Shown: piece after piece, positions 1 to 9,581 of the stretch
Layout of the letters: every line of letters starts with the position of its first letter
Position numbering within the stretch: the stretch's first letter is position 1
Assembly (NCBI GenBank): GCA_963719645.1
Contig: CAVRCT010000001.1
Location: forward strand, 62,001-126,000
Origin: CAVRCT01 sp963719645
GTDB lineage: Bacteria > Pseudomonadota > Gammaproteobacteria > DSM-16500
DNA: 64,000 bases
Reading direction: 5' to 3'
Notes under the pieces: model-generated
Seen by the model: the letters and a program-made list of their open reading frames with translations, nothing else
Told to the model about the DNA's origin: nothing
The model's database searches: none
Position numbers and translations under genes: made by a program

Positions 1-918
1 GGTGTCAGCTTATTTGGTCAAGACGGTAAGGATGCTAATTCATTAATGGTTGCGGCGGATGCAGCGATGTTGCAAGCAAAACAAGCGGGCGGCAATCGCA
101 TGGAATTTTACCGAACAGAAATTAATGAACAATTGCCGAAACAGCTTGAATTAGAAAATGAATTGCATACAGCGGTTGAGAAGGATCAATTAGTCCTTTA
201 TTACCAGCCGTTAATTGATTTAAAAACGAATCAAATTTGCGGCATGGAAGCATTGATCCGTTGGCAGCATCCCACGCTGGGTTTCATTTCACCCGCTCGT
301 TTTATTCCGTTAGCGGAAGAAACTGGACTCATTGTGCCAATTGGTGAATGGGTGATGCATGAGGCGTGCCGTCAAACTCAGGTTTGGCATCAAATGGGTT
401 ATAAAAAATTAAAAGTTGCAGTGAACCTAGCAGAAAAACAATTGCGTCAAAAAAATCTCATTGAAATGATTCAGCGCATTTTACAGAGCACTAAGTTTGA
501 TCCGCATTCATTGGAATTGGAAATTACGGAAACGGCTATTTTAAATGAATCGGTGACATCGACGATTAAAGAATTTAAATCGCTAGGATTGGGATTAGCG
601 GTCGATGATTTTGGAACAGGGTATTCAGGGTTGAGTTATTTAAAACGTTTTTCGATTGATAAATTGAAAGTGGATCAATCGTTTATTCGCGATATTCCTG
701 ACAATAATAACAGTATGACGATTGTCTCAGCGATTATTGCGATGGCGAAAGAGTTGCATGTCAACACATTGGCGGAAGGTGTTGAAACAGAACCGCAGTT
801 GGAATTTTTACGCGCGAAAGGCTGTGATTTTATCCAAGGCTATTATTTCAGCAAACCCCTTTCGGTACCTGATTTTACCGCGTATTTGGCGAAAACGATG
901 CCTGTGGTGCAAAGCTAA
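1..918 (+). CDS. GGDEF-EAL protein, 3' part (c-di-GMP phosphodiesterase)
   Basis: The reading frame is open from the first base, so the gene begins outside the window. The first ~35 codons match the end of a GGDEF domain (SLFGQDG, ADAAMLQAKQAGGN). A full EAL domain follows: EALIRW, ELEITETA, VDDFGTGYSGLSYL, KVDQSFI and AEGVE, so the metal-binding and catalytic acidic residues of EAL phosphodiesterases are present. EAL domains hydrolyse c-di-GMP to pGpG. Whether the GGDEF half is active cannot be judged because its signature lies outside. One mild deviation is AVNLAEKQLRQ where relatives usually have SVNLS-QF. It is a paralogue of the protein at 56780-58516. No gene follows in the same direction for 600 bp. 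Confidence 0.93.
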   Translation, partial: GVSLFGQDGKDANSLMVAADAAMLQAKQAGGNRMEFYRTEINEQLPKQLELENELHTAVEKDQLVLYYQPLIDLKTNQICGMEALIRWQHPTLGFISPARFIPLAEETGLIVPIGEWVMHEACRQTQVWHQMGYKKLKVAVNLAEKQLRQKNLIEMIQRILQSTKFDPHSLELEITETAILNESVTSTIKEFKSLGLGLAVDDFGTGYSGLSYLKRFSIDKLKVDQSFIRDIPDNNNSMTIVSAIIAMAKELHVNTLAEGVETEPQLEFLRAKGCDFIQGYYFSKPLSVPDFTAYLAKTMPVVQS

Positions 919-948
919 GGGCGTAGGCGTTAAGCTAAAGGAAATTTT

Positions 949-1337
949 GCTTAGAATGCCTTCCCCTACAGGGCATAGGCGTCAAGCTAAGGAAATTTTG
1001 CTTAAAAACTCCGTCATTGCGAGGAGCGTTTTTTGCGACGAAGCAATCCAGATTTTGCATTTTGGCAAATTTTGTAGAGGTATAAAGCAAAAACTGGATT
1101 GCCGCGCCCCTGCGGGGCTCGCAATGACGGAGTTTTTAAGCAAAATTTCCTTAGCTTGACGCCTATGCCCTACAGGGGGAAGGTGGCCGACAGGCCGGAT
1201 GGGGGGATCAAAATAATACTCTCAACCATGGCTTTCTTACTGCTTTTGTCATTTCTTTGCTAAGATTTCTTGCGTTTTTTTATCCCCCCATCCGGCCTGT
1301 CGGCCACCTTCCCCCTGAGGGTGAAGGCGTTCTAAGC
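949..1337. repeat. Nested palindromic repeats (element F with inserts)
   Basis: This fills the gap 919-1526. The outer ends are GCTTAGAATGCCTTCCCC on the left and an inverse ending GGCGTTCTAAGC on the right. Inside lie two inverted repeats: 53-bp arms at 971-1023 and 1118-1170, which include the widespread CGTCATTGCGAGGAGC / GCAATCCAG motif, and 35-bp arms at 1174-1208 and 1282-1316. The layout suggests successive insertions of small palindromic elements. No convincing coding frame is present. Confidence 0.8.
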
Positions 1338-1429
1338 AAAAACTCTTTAGCTTTACGCAAATGAAGGGTGTGTCCTACATCTTGAATCTATTCCCCCTTC
1401 GTCTCTGATATTTTAAGTCTTATGTTTAA

Positions 1430-1458
1430 TTGACAAAATGGTTTAACGTGCTTACAAT
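1430..1458 (+). promoter_or_regulatory. Sigma-70 promoter for the 1527 gene
   Basis: TTGACA at 1430-1435, a 17-bp spacer and TACAAT at 1453-1458, about 65 bp before the start codon at 1527. The near-consensus match is the best evidence that the small gene downstream is real. Confidence 0.7.
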
Positions 1459-1526
1459 TTGCACTTATCTGATTTTCAGTTTTTTTAACGTTATTCTTTA
1501 TTAATCAATGAAATAGTGAGAAAGCA

Positions 1527-1859
1527 ATGAGTTCTACACCTTTTTCTAGAGATATATCAATCGTGAAGCTTTTTTTTCCTAAAACGCCTAATGTAAATAA
1601 TTCTAGTGGAAGTGTTAATGCAGGCAGTCAGAAGCAAGTTGAACAACAAGCTGCGCCGCTACCCACTTCTAAGCCAGTTGAAATTCCTCCATATCGTCCA
1701 AGTCTGTCGTATTTTCAACGAGATTTTACTAAAGGTGGATTGAAAATAGGTGATAAATATCCAATAAAACCGTTCTTTGACGATCATAAAAGAAAACTTA
1801 ACCCAGTGGAAAGCAAATCCGTTGATGAAGAGGAATTGATGTTCAGACTGGAATTGTAA
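1527..1859 (+). CDS. Hypothetical small protein, 110 aa
   Basis: Not recognised. The start ATG has a weak GTGAG Shine-Dalgarno 6 nt upstream and a near-consensus promoter at 1430-1458. The protein is hydrophilic with no signal peptide or membrane segment. Residues 30-65 are rich in Ser, Asn, Gln and Pro and probably disordered; the C-terminus is acidic then hydrophobic (VDEEELMFRLEL). Glu-rich C-termini occur in some Dot/Icm substrates, but that alone is not evidence of secretion. A 76-codon frame on the opposite strand is less likely to be a gene because it lacks a comparable promoter. Existence is moderately supported; function unknown. Confidence 0.5.
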   Translation: MSSTPFSRDISIVKLFFPKTPNVNNSSGSVNAGSQKQVEQQAAPLPTSKPVEIPPYRPSLSYFQRDFTKGGLKIGDKYPIKPFFDDHKRKLNPVESKSVDEEELMFRLEL

Positions 1860-1890
1860 TGCGAAATTTGGGTTACTCGCTGCTTTCAAA

Positions 1891-1984
1891 CTGAGCCACG
1901 ACCGTCAGGGAGTGTCGCGTGTCATGAATTACCATCTGTGCAAATTGAATCATCGGTGATCGCTCCCTGACGGTCGCGGCTCAG
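1891..1984. repeat. Palindromic element H, copy 1
   Basis: Inverted repeat with ends CTGAGCCACGACCGTCAGGG and CCCTGACGGTCGCGGCTCAG, lying between the gene ending at 1859 and the FadL-like gene. Related copies are at 12691, 13111, 13531 and 62931. Transcripts would fold into a stable hairpin on either strand. Confidence 0.85.
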
Positions 1985-2017
1985 TTTAAAAACATTTTTT
2001 GCGATGGCATTACGCAA

Positions 2018-2044
2018 CAACGCCCCGTTGAAAAAGGGGCGTTG
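2018..2044. terminator. Hairpin between converging genes
   Basis: CAACGCCCC at 2018-2026 pairs with GGGGCGTTG at 2036-2044 (9-bp GC-rich stem, 9-nt loop). It lies 19 bp beyond the stop of the minus-strand FadL-like gene and after the plus-strand 1527 gene. There is no clear U-run on either strand, so termination is inferred. The flanking ACGCAACAACGCC resembles an end of element E. Confidence 0.4.
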
Positions 2045-2063
2045 AGGACGTATAAAAAGTATT

Positions 2064-3200
2064 TTAAGTATCGTACGTCAAGCTAAAATCAATCACATTT
2101 GCATGCAATGGATCATGACCTTGAATATGCACACCCGGTGCAATGTTCATATTAATCGGTGCTCTTGACCATACATACGCATAGATTAACTTAGCTTTTA
2201 AGCCCTTTATAAATTCATATTCTGCACCAATCGCTGGATAATAGCGGGTATAGGTGGGCAACCCTGGATTTCGAGTATAAGTAGGCTGTACGTTAGGTTC
2301 ATAATCAAATGCCGCTAAACCTGCCCATTGATTATTAAATTGATAATGCGTGGCAATTTCCGTGCTGACATTATTATAGAAATGATCAGGAACCGTTATG
2401 GTGCCAATGGGTGTATTTTGTAACACGGTGTAGCGCAGTGTGTCCCATTGCGCATAGCGAACAGTGGCACTCAACGCCCAGCGCGGATTAACCAGTTGGA
2501 CTAAGTTAATGATCCAAGTCGCAGGCAATTTCACATCTGCGGATAAGGAGCTGTTAACCAGTGAACCCCAAGTGCTGGTGCCGGAAGCATGTTGCACAAT
2601 TTTCGAGTAATAACTTAAGTTCAAAAAAGTTGCGCGTGTGATGGTGTAAAATAAACCAAGGTCAAATCCGTATGCCCAACTACTGGCCTTATTGGTCATG
2701 TTACCGTTAGGCGGCACTGCGAAATTAAGCTGGCCGTTATATAAGTTGTTGGCATCAAACCCGACACCTAATGCTAAACGATCATTCACTTGAAAACTTA
2801 ATTTCGGGCTGTAGTTGTAATCACGAATAACCGTTTCTGTCGCGAATGCGTTAATAAAAGAATATTGCGGATACTGAATATTCGTAAAATACGGTTGGGT
2901 GATATCAAAACTCAATACAACTTTAGGCGATAAACGTGTTGCTGCTCGTGCATAAGGTAATAAGTCATTTGTATTGCTGGTTGTCGACCCATTCACGCCG
3001 AGCGCTGTTCCGGTAAAATGAAATGTTTGGAAAACACCCGTACCGCCAATGACAAATTCTTGTTTTTGGATACTGTTTAAAGCAGCTGGGTTGCTGAAGT
3101 TTAGGTCTGAAAAAATTTGGTAAGAGGTGGCATTTGCATTGGTAGAGAGGAGTAATAAACTACTTAATGAAATGGCAGATAACCGAAATAACTTTTTCAT
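2064..3200 (-). CDS. FadL/OmpP1-like outer-membrane beta-barrel protein
   Basis: 378 aa. The chosen ATG gives an N-terminus MKKLFRLSAIS followed by a hydrophobic leucine/serine stretch and a probable cleavage after ANA, a classical signal peptide. An ATG four codons upstream (3212) lies too close to the AAGGA motif. The mature N-terminus SYQIFSDLNFSNPAALNSI carries the NPA motif of FadL hatch regions, and the rest alternates polar and aromatic residues as in beta strands. FadL-family porins import long-chain fatty acids and other hydrophobic compounds. It is shorter than E. coli FadL and the substrate is unknown. It stands alone. Confidence 0.75.
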   Translation of the reverse strand: MKKLFRLSAISLSSLLLLSTNANATSYQIFSDLNFSNPAALNSIQKQEFVIGGTGVFQTFHFTGTALGVNGSTTSNTNDLLPYARAATRLSPKVVLSFDITQPYFTNIQYPQYSFINAFATETVIRDYNYSPKLSFQVNDRLALGVGFDANNLYNGQLNFAVPPNGNMTNKASSWAYGFDLGLFYTITRATFLNLSYYSKIVQHASGTSTWGSLVNSSLSADVKLPATWIINLVQLVNPRWALSATVRYAQWDTLRYTVLQNTPIGTITVPDHFYNNVSTEIATHYQFNNQWAGLAAFDYEPNVQPTYTRNPGLPTYTRYYPAIGAEYEFIKGLKAKLIYAYVWSRAPINMNIAPGVHIQGHDPLHANVIDFSLTYDT

Positions 3201-3398
3201 ATGGGCGAACATCCTTGTCGTATATAGAATCCCATATTGTAGTAGGAATTTTGCTGGATTACTATGTTTTTATTGATATTATTGCATCATTTCAATCGGC
3301 GTTGTTGGTGAATTTTGCGGGGAGGTTGAGTAAGGGTTGTCATCATGAGTGTTCCAATTCTCGAAAAAAAAAGGTCAATATCGAATAAAAACTTCTTC

Positions 3399-3535
3399 TT
3401 TTTATACAAATCCCCCTTGTTCCCCCTTTTTCAAAGTGGGAGACCTTCTAAACAGCTTTCACTGTTAAAACACAGAGCGGCTTAGAAGGTCTCCCACTTT
3501 GAAAAAGGGGGAACAAGGGGGATTTGTATAAAAAA
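3399..3535. mobile_element. Palindromic element C, copy 1 (uninterrupted)
   Basis: Inverted repeat with termini TTTTTATACAAATCCCCC and GGGGGATTTGTATAAAAA and inner arms TTGTTCCCCC / GGGGGAACAA plus GGGAGACCTTCTAA / TTAGAAGGTCTCCC. It has no coding content. One outer flank carries ATCGAATAA-CTTCTTC, also seen at other copies; the other runs into AAATTTTTCTCT. This is the intact reference for copies at 17501, 30221, 34299, 43659 and 52167. It occupies most of the gap 3201-3569; the rest of that gap should hold the promoter of the FadL-like gene, but none was assigned. Confidence 0.85.
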
Positions 3536-3569
3536 ATTAAATTTTTCTCTCTCAATGACAATTCGGTTT

Positions 3570-6500
3570 TTAAAAGATTATCTCCTGCCAAGCGGGCAGC
3601 AGTGGAAAATATAACCCCACCCGGATTTCCCGAGAATCCAATTCACCCATGGCTTGATAATAATGCCACATCTTCTCTTGATATTCTTTTTGCTGCTCAG
3701 CCAAAAATGCAGCGAGATTGTTTTGCGTGTCCACCGCACTTTTATAATCAATAATCCAACGCACATTATTTTCATCGACAAAGGTGCGATCAATAATCAA
3801 TAAAGTCGCTACGTTGTCGATCACCGTCGTTATCGGAAATTCTGCTGCAGAGAGAGCGTGAGGATGCAGAATCCATTTCCCGCGTGAATCGTGTAACGTA
3901 TTTTCAATGGCGAGAGAAATTTGTTCCAGCGCAAAAGGGATATCTTTCGCCAACATCCCCAAATTCAACAAATGTGTCCGGAGATAAACATGTTGCAAAG
4001 CAATCGATTGCGTTTGCCACCAAGCAGCTCCCTGCAAACAAATTTGCTGCAAAATTTGATGAATCAACGTACCTGTTTGTTTAGCCTGATTGTCGGGTAA
4101 TAAAAATCCTTGCTGTTTTTTATGCTTAGCAAACGTTTCTGCTAAACGATTTTCTTGAATGGGATTTTGCCAGTCAATCGGCAAGCGACGTATGGCTAAT
4201 TCAGTTGTTGTATCAAACGAATGGGTATGAACCGGTGCCGCAAGTGATAATGCATTCATTTCGTCTTGAATCGCAGGCCATAGTTTATCTAATAAAGAAT
4301 GCGCGATTGCTTTTTTCTTTTCATTCAAATTAAAAAATAAATGCAATTGTTTTTTGGCGCGCGTCACTGCAACATACAGCAAACGACATTTTTCAAAATT
4401 ATTTTTTTCAGTCTGTTGATGTTTAATGTATTCATAAATACGATCGCTATCTTGACCAATGGCATGCACAGGCGCTAGCAGTAAATCACTGCTTTCCTCT
4501 GTCCGAGGGCGCTCCATCCACAACATTAATTGTTTGTCGTCGTTAGACGCTTTTCGCTCTAAATGCGGCAAAATGACGGTATCAAATTCCAAGCCTTTGG
4601 AATTATGAATCGTCATAATTTGTAATGTATGGTCCGCTTCGTGATTCGGCGCGGCAAACAATCTCTCAACTCGGGTACTTAACAGATCTAAATTGGTTAA
4701 ATCACCACCGATATCTAAGTTATCCAGCAAATTAAAATAATTTGCGGCATCGGCTAAATCTGTCTCATGCAAAAGACAAGCCGGACCCCCTAAGAGTAAC
4801 CACGTGCTCTCAATCCAATTGCGCAAACTCGTTCGGCGTCGTTCGTGTAATTTCAAATGGAGGATCGGTAAAATGCGTTGTAAACGCTGCTGTCCATCTT
4901 CACTGAGTTCGGCGATCACATGCGTCATTGCTAATCGTTCCAGTAATGAAATTTTTGCATCACTGCCCGATAGATATAATAAATCACGCAGCGTTAAGCC
5001 GCACCAGGGCGCACGCAAAACAGCTAGCCAAGCGATTCGATCAGCAGGGTGTAACAATGCACGTGTTAACGCCATCAGGTCTTGAATAAAAGGTCGTTCA
5101 GTCAGAGGATCAATATCAATGGCACGATAAGGTAACTTAGCATTTTTCAACGCAACAATAATATTTTCTAAATGCGCCCGAGAGCGCACTAAAATTGCAA
5201 TTGTTTCATCGGGTGCCGTGAGTTTTCGCTGTTTAATCACGTTGATAATTTCATTGGCTTGCAAAAAGAGCTCATCTTCATGGCAAGCATGCAATTGTAC
5301 AGCGGGTGAATTTTCAGCGTCTGTTTTATTCGCCACGCTGGCGCTGTAAGAGACAGCACCGCTCGCAATATCTTCAAACGTCGGAAAAACTCGCGGAAAT
5401 TTTTCATTGACCCAATTGACAATGCCAGGAACAGAACGGAAATTGACAGATAAAGTGAGGGGTATTAATTCAATCTGACCAATGCCATGATTGCGTGCAC
5501 GAATAAATAAGCCTACTTCGGCTTCCCGAAATCGGTAAATGGATTGCATTGGATCGCCCACTAAAAATAATGTCCGACCATCGTGCGTCTCCCACCCCGA
5601 CGTCATTTTTTCCAGCAAGCGATATTGGCTATTGGACGTATCTTGAAATTCATCAATTAAAATATGTTTGATTTGATAATCTAATGCCAGTGTCAAATCA
5701 GTCGGTGCATCGTCTGTACCTAATGCAGTGAGCGCAGCTTGCGAATTTTCAATGTAATCAATTTTGCCATGTTGCTGAAAAACAATTTTCAACTGCGCGA
5801 CGACAACGCGAAGTACGTGATGCAATGCTTCCAGTGTTTGCCATTGTTCTTCTTGATAAAAAATATCCGGTGCTGAGGCAAGTTCAGCAAACGCATTTTG
5901 CAAATCATCATGCTGACTGAATTGCTGAATTAAATCCGTTAAGCGTGCTTTGATTTCATTCGCAGCATTTTTGTCTGCCGCGTTTTTATAGCTACTCGCC
6001 GGGTAAAAACCAATATCTTTATTAATTTGTCTGCGCCAAGTGCCCGATTTAGTCAATAATAATTCTTGAATCGCTAACCAATAGAGCTTGTCTGTGTATT
6101 CAACGCTGGGTAAGTGTTCGAGTCCGACGCAGGCAGCGATCGGGGATTCTGGATTGTCGCGCTCGACATTCAATGCGGCATAGCGGACTAAATGAAGCAA
6201 TTCCGCAACATGTTGTTTGGGTATATTGTGTTGTATGCGCGTTAAGATATCGGCTAATACCGATGCCAAATTTGCTTCCAAATTTTCTCGTAACATCGGA
6301 TCACTGGCATTGAGAGTGATGTAGGGCAGCCATTGATCCCGCTTCGCCAACATATTCATTAACAAGGATTGGACACGATTTAAATCATTGTCCAAATGCA
6401 AGAGCAGCGTGGCGATGGCATCGGCCCAAGCGACGTTTTCTTCTAAGTGAGCTAAAAATTCTTGCACGGCTTGGCGATATAATTCAAACGCATTGTCTGT

Positions 6501-6977
6501 TATTTCAGGCGATGAACCAAATTGCGATAAAACCGGTAATTGACGCGTTAAATAACTATTAAACGAATCGATCGTTTGAATGCGTAATCGATTGGGATTC
6601 TCTAATAAATACCAATTCAATTTTTTATCTTGCTGCAACACCTGCTTGGCTAACCGCCAGGTCGTTTTGCCATGCTCGCTCAAGGGTTCTGCTTGTTGCG
6701 CATTTTTTAAAGCATGAATCACCCGCGCGCGCATTTCAGCGGCTGATTTTTTGGTAAATGTAATTGCCAAAATTTCTTCGGGTTGTTTCACAGTGCTCAG
6801 CAAAATGAGAAAACGCTGTGTCAATAATTCTGTTTTGCCAGACCCCGCAGGCGCCTGCACGATAAAAGACAGCGCGGGATTCAGCGCTTTTTTTCGCTCT
6901 TCCTGATCACGGATAGGTGTTGAATTTACGCTTTCTCGTGAATTCGACAAAAAGGTTGTAGATTGCATAAAAGACAC
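3570..6977 (-). CDS. addA: AddA-like UvrD-family helicase/nuclease
   Basis: 1135 aa. Superfamily I helicase motifs in order: Walker A APAGSGKTELL near residue 40, FTKKSAAEMR, Walker B DEFQDTSNSQ, GDPMQSIYRFR, TIHNSKGLEFD and YVAVTRAKKQLHLF. The C-terminal part carries a RecB-like nuclease domain with TLIHQIL and WIIDYKSA. With its partner it should unwind and resect DNA double-strand ends for homologous recombination. The start is a GTG at 6977 with AGAGG just upstream; an ATG at 6968 is the alternative. It overlaps the addB-like gene by 52 bp, so the two are translationally linked. RecBCD-type assignment is less likely because the neighbour is AddB-like and no RecC or RecD is adjacent. Confidence 0.88.
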   Translation of the reverse strand: MSFMQSTTFLSNSRESVNSTPIRDQEERKKALNPALSFIVQAPAGSGKTELLTQRFLILLSTVKQPEEILAITFTKKSAAEMRARVIHALKNAQQAEPLSEHGKTTWRLAKQVLQQDKKLNWYLLENPNRLRIQTIDSFNSYLTRQLPVLSQFGSSPEITDNAFELYRQAVQEFLAHLEENVAWADAIATLLLHLDNDLNRVQSLLMNMLAKRDQWLPYITLNASDPMLRENLEANLASVLADILTRIQHNIPKQHVAELLHLVRYAALNVERDNPESPIAACVGLEHLPSVEYTDKLYWLAIQELLLTKSGTWRRQINKDIGFYPASSYKNAADKNAANEIKARLTDLIQQFSQHDDLQNAFAELASAPDIFYQEEQWQTLEALHHVLRVVVAQLKIVFQQHGKIDYIENSQAALTALGTDDAPTDLTLALDYQIKHILIDEFQDTSNSQYRLLEKMTSGWETHDGRTLFLVGDPMQSIYRFREAEVGLFIRARNHGIGQIELIPLTLSVNFRSVPGIVNWVNEKFPRVFPTFEDIASGAVSYSASVANKTDAENSPAVQLHACHEDELFLQANEIINVIKQRKLTAPDETIAILVRSRAHLENIIVALKNAKLPYRAIDIDPLTERPFIQDLMALTRALLHPADRIAWLAVLRAPWCGLTLRDLLYLSGSDAKISLLERLAMTHVIAELSEDGQQRLQRILPILHLKLHERRRTSLRNWIESTWLLLGGPACLLHETDLADAANYFNLLDNLDIGGDLTNLDLLSTRVERLFAAPNHEADHTLQIMTIHNSKGLEFDTVILPHLERKASNDDKQLMLWMERPRTEESSDLLLAPVHAIGQDSDRIYEYIKHQQTEKNNFEKCRLLYVAVTRAKKQLHLFFNLNEKKKAIAHSLLDKLWPAIQDEMNALSLAAPVHTHSFDTTTELAIRRLPIDWQNPIQENRLAETFAKHKKQQGFLLPDNQAKQTGTLIHQILQQICLQGAAWWQTQSIALQHVYLRTHLLNLGMLAKDIPFALEQISLAIENTLHDSRGKWILHPHALSAAEFPITTVIDNVATLLIIDRTFVDENNVRWIIDYKSAVDTQNNLAAFLAEQQKEYQEKMWHYYQAMGELDSREIRVGLYFPLLPAWQEIIF

Positions 6978-9568
6978 GTTTCCTCTTTCTTAGGATCAAC
7001 ATTAGCCTTGCCTTGATAAAAGTCATTGGCTAACTTTTCTAATACCTTGCGCCACTCTTCTAATTGTTGGTTCCAAAGATGACTTTGGGCATGGTGTGTT
7101 TCGGCTAATAATTTAATCGATGTTAAACCAATATCACGTTTGCTGACGCCAGTAAATTGCAAGGCGGACGGATGCAGCTGCGCAAATGCAATCGCAACGA
7201 CTTCCTCTTGATTGGTCACGCAATACAAAGGCAGTTGTGGTTCTTGTGGACGATCACTGAACCAGTGTTGGATGTCATTATTTTTTCCGGTTTTGTAATC
7301 GATAATAAGTTCTGAACCATCGGCTAATTGATCAATGCGATCAACCCGCACTGTTAAGACAATTTTTCCGAGCGTGACAGTGTGTTCATATTCTTGTTTG
7401 ATAACAGTAAATGCAGGACGATCCATTTCAATGTGTAGCCATTGCAATAAGATTTTTTCAAGTCGTTGTTGTTCTAGGGCAAAATACCGTTGATTATGAT
7501 TCGATGCAAGAGTGTGCGCTGCGATCGCTTCCATGGCTGCTTGGCTGACAAGGGTTCGAATGGCGTCATGGCTTAATTTGAGTAAGGCATCCGATGTTTT
7601 AATCTGTTGCCAGATTTTCTCTAACGCTTTATGAACAATATTGCCTCGATCCATTGCCCGTAATCCCAAGGTCGGTGTTTCCAGTTGGCGTGCATGTAAG
7701 CGTAATTCTGCAAATGCTTTAAAAGGACAAGCCGCTTGTAATTTGAAAATATGCGTGCCGCCGCGGACTGCTTCTTGGTCATTTAAAGGAGGTGCTTGAG
7801 TGTCAATTAGCGTTTCGAGACGACTGGTTTGAAAAATAGTGTGCAAAGGGGTTAGCGCATGGCTCAATGACACGTCTTGCAACTCAAGCTCAGGCAAATC
7901 GTTCAGCAGTGAGCTGGGTTGCAAATCTGTTTCATCATTTTTACTGGGATAACTGTAAATAATATTTTCCGCACTCTCGGCCAATTGTTGCATCAACTGT
8001 TGGCAATACAAAAATTCGCGCTCTGCGGTGGCGTGCGGCATGTGCAATTTCTTCTGCAATTTTTGTGGAATCAGTGGATTGGGTTTCGGTGGGGGCGGCC
8101 AGCGTGTATCATCCAAACCCATGACCCACAAATGTTCAAAGGGGAGCGCCACCGCTTCTAATAATCCCAAAATTTGGATAGGGACATCCGGTGTTTTGGG
8201 TTGAAAAACTTTTTTGGCCGTAATTTGATTTAAATAATAGAGTGCTTGCGAAAATGTCTGTTCACCCATGATTTGATCAAATGTACTGAATTCATTGAGC
8301 AAGTTGAGCCAACTGTCAATCACTTGAAATTCAAAACTATTAATGCGGCGTTCACCCGGCCAGCCGAGTTGAGATAACAAGTGCATGATGTGTTTGACGT
8401 GCTCGCTCAGCGGTAAAGTTTTTTTCAGTGATTGAAGCGTTGTATGAAATTCCGCAAGACGTTTCGCTAATTTTGGGCAGCGAGTGATAAAGTGAAAATG
8501 ACTGTTCGCGGCTAATAAATCCGTTAATGAGAGCGTTGCTGCATTGACAGTGCGTAAGCGGGTTTCAAAATACGCGCGTTTAATTTGCTCTGCTTCGGCA
8601 TCACCTAAAAAAGGCGAGCGCAAAATATTGCTGAATTGTTCGAGTGAAATCGCGTCATGATGCAAACTGAGTAAATCAAATGCCGTGCGAATAACTGGAA
8701 AATCCAGCAAATATTGACCTGCAGTGATATTAAATGGCAACGTACGGTTATCAAAGGTAAACGTGTCGGGTGTCGAAAATGTTTCACAAAAAATTTGCGA
8801 CACTTTACTGCGTAATTTATCTAAATTAGGGACGACGCAACCAATGTAATAGGGTTTGTTGTCTGGTTTTTCATCGAAGATGGCTTTTGCCCAGCGCGCC
8901 ATACTGCGAATTTCATTTTCTTCATCGGTCATCCGAATTTTGTAAATGGATCGCGCTTTTTTTTCTGCTTGATAATGAATAACGTGACAGCCTGAATTTT
9001 CACACGTGGTAAATAAATTTTTATAGTGCGGTGATAATTCGGTAAAACCAATTAACATCAATTGAGCGGGTAATTTAAATCGTTTATCTATTATGTGTTG
9101 GCAAATGTAGTCAGCCACGCTGCTTTTATCTAACCAATTTTGTTGCTGCAAATAATCATTAAATTCGATCGCCCATTTTTGAAATGCTTGGCTATCATCC
9201 GTCAAGTTTAATGAAGCATCTGCGAGGGTTACTTGCCACGCTTTTAACGTATCCCACGCGGATTTAGCTAAATCTGCAGTGGCTGTTTTTTGCAATAAAT
9301 AATCATAGGCGGCGGATTTGCGAATGATTTCTTCCCACAAAATACTTTCTTGCATGGGTTTTAGTAGCAACGGTGCCGCAGTCAGTTGGCTCGCTGTTAT
9401 TTGTAGCCAGGAACGTTCTAGCCAGCTTGAAATGGGTAAGATATCGAAACTTTCCCAACTGATTTTTTGCGCAGATTGTTGCTGTTGATGAAATTGTTGC
9501 ATGAATGCGGCAGACAATCGGCTCGTGGGTGTTAATACAGTGGTGTTGGGTTTTAGTAAATCAAACAC
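6926..9568 (-). CDS. addB: AddB-like PD-(D/E)XK nuclease
   Basis: 880 aa. The N-terminus LTPTSRLSAAF replaces a Walker A motif, as in AddB, whose helicase fold is inactive. The C-terminal nuclease has RGNIVHKALEKIW and ELIIDYKTGK. Four cysteines probably bind an Fe-S cluster: one in QAACPFKAFAELRL and three in CLLCNLQPFC (C-x2-C-x5-C) near the C-terminus, as in AddB-type nucleases. It resembles the ~900-residue 'probable DNA repair protein' relatives of AddB found in many Gram-negatives. It begins 13 bp after the sensor kinase gene, so it probably shares a transcript with the two-component system. Confidence 0.85.
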   Translation of the reverse strand: MFDLLKPNTTVLTPTSRLSAAFMQQFHQQQQSAQKISWESFDILPISSWLERSWLQITASQLTAAPLLLKPMQESILWEEIIRKSAAYDYLLQKTATADLAKSAWDTLKAWQVTLADASLNLTDDSQAFQKWAIEFNDYLQQQNWLDKSSVADYICQHIIDKRFKLPAQLMLIGFTELSPHYKNLFTTCENSGCHVIHYQAEKKARSIYKIRMTDEENEIRSMARWAKAIFDEKPDNKPYYIGCVVPNLDKLRSKVSQIFCETFSTPDTFTFDNRTLPFNITAGQYLLDFPVIRTAFDLLSLHHDAISLEQFSNILRSPFLGDAEAEQIKRAYFETRLRTVNAATLSLTDLLAANSHFHFITRCPKLAKRLAEFHTTLQSLKKTLPLSEHVKHIMHLLSQLGWPGERRINSFEFQVIDSWLNLLNEFSTFDQIMGEQTFSQALYYLNQITAKKVFQPKTPDVPIQILGLLEAVALPFEHLWVMGLDDTRWPPPPKPNPLIPQKLQKKLHMPHATAEREFLYCQQLMQQLAESAENIIYSYPSKNDETDLQPSSLLNDLPELELQDVSLSHALTPLHTIFQTSRLETLIDTQAPPLNDQEAVRGGTHIFKLQAACPFKAFAELRLHARQLETPTLGLRAMDRGNIVHKALEKIWQQIKTSDALLKLSHDAIRTLVSQAAMEAIAAHTLASNHNQRYFALEQQRLEKILLQWLHIEMDRPAFTVIKQEYEHTVTLGKIVLTVRVDRIDQLADGSELIIDYKTGKNNDIQHWFSDRPQEPQLPLYCVTNQEEVVAIAFAQLHPSALQFTGVSKRDIGLTSIKLLAETHHAQSHLWNQQLEEWRKVLEKLANDFYQGKANVDPKKEETCLLCNLQPFCRIHEKA

Positions 9569-9581
9569 GCGATCAGTCCAT

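Noticed and set aside
722..1159. 145-codon frame overlapping the end of the EAL gene and the repeats
   Set aside because: It is an out-of-frame shadow of the EAL domain that continues into palindromic repeats.
1412..1430. TTTAAG…TTTAAT upstream of the 1527 gene as a PmrA box
   Set aside because: The hexamers are separated by 7 bp rather than 5, and the region is AT-rich; the promoter already has a full -35.
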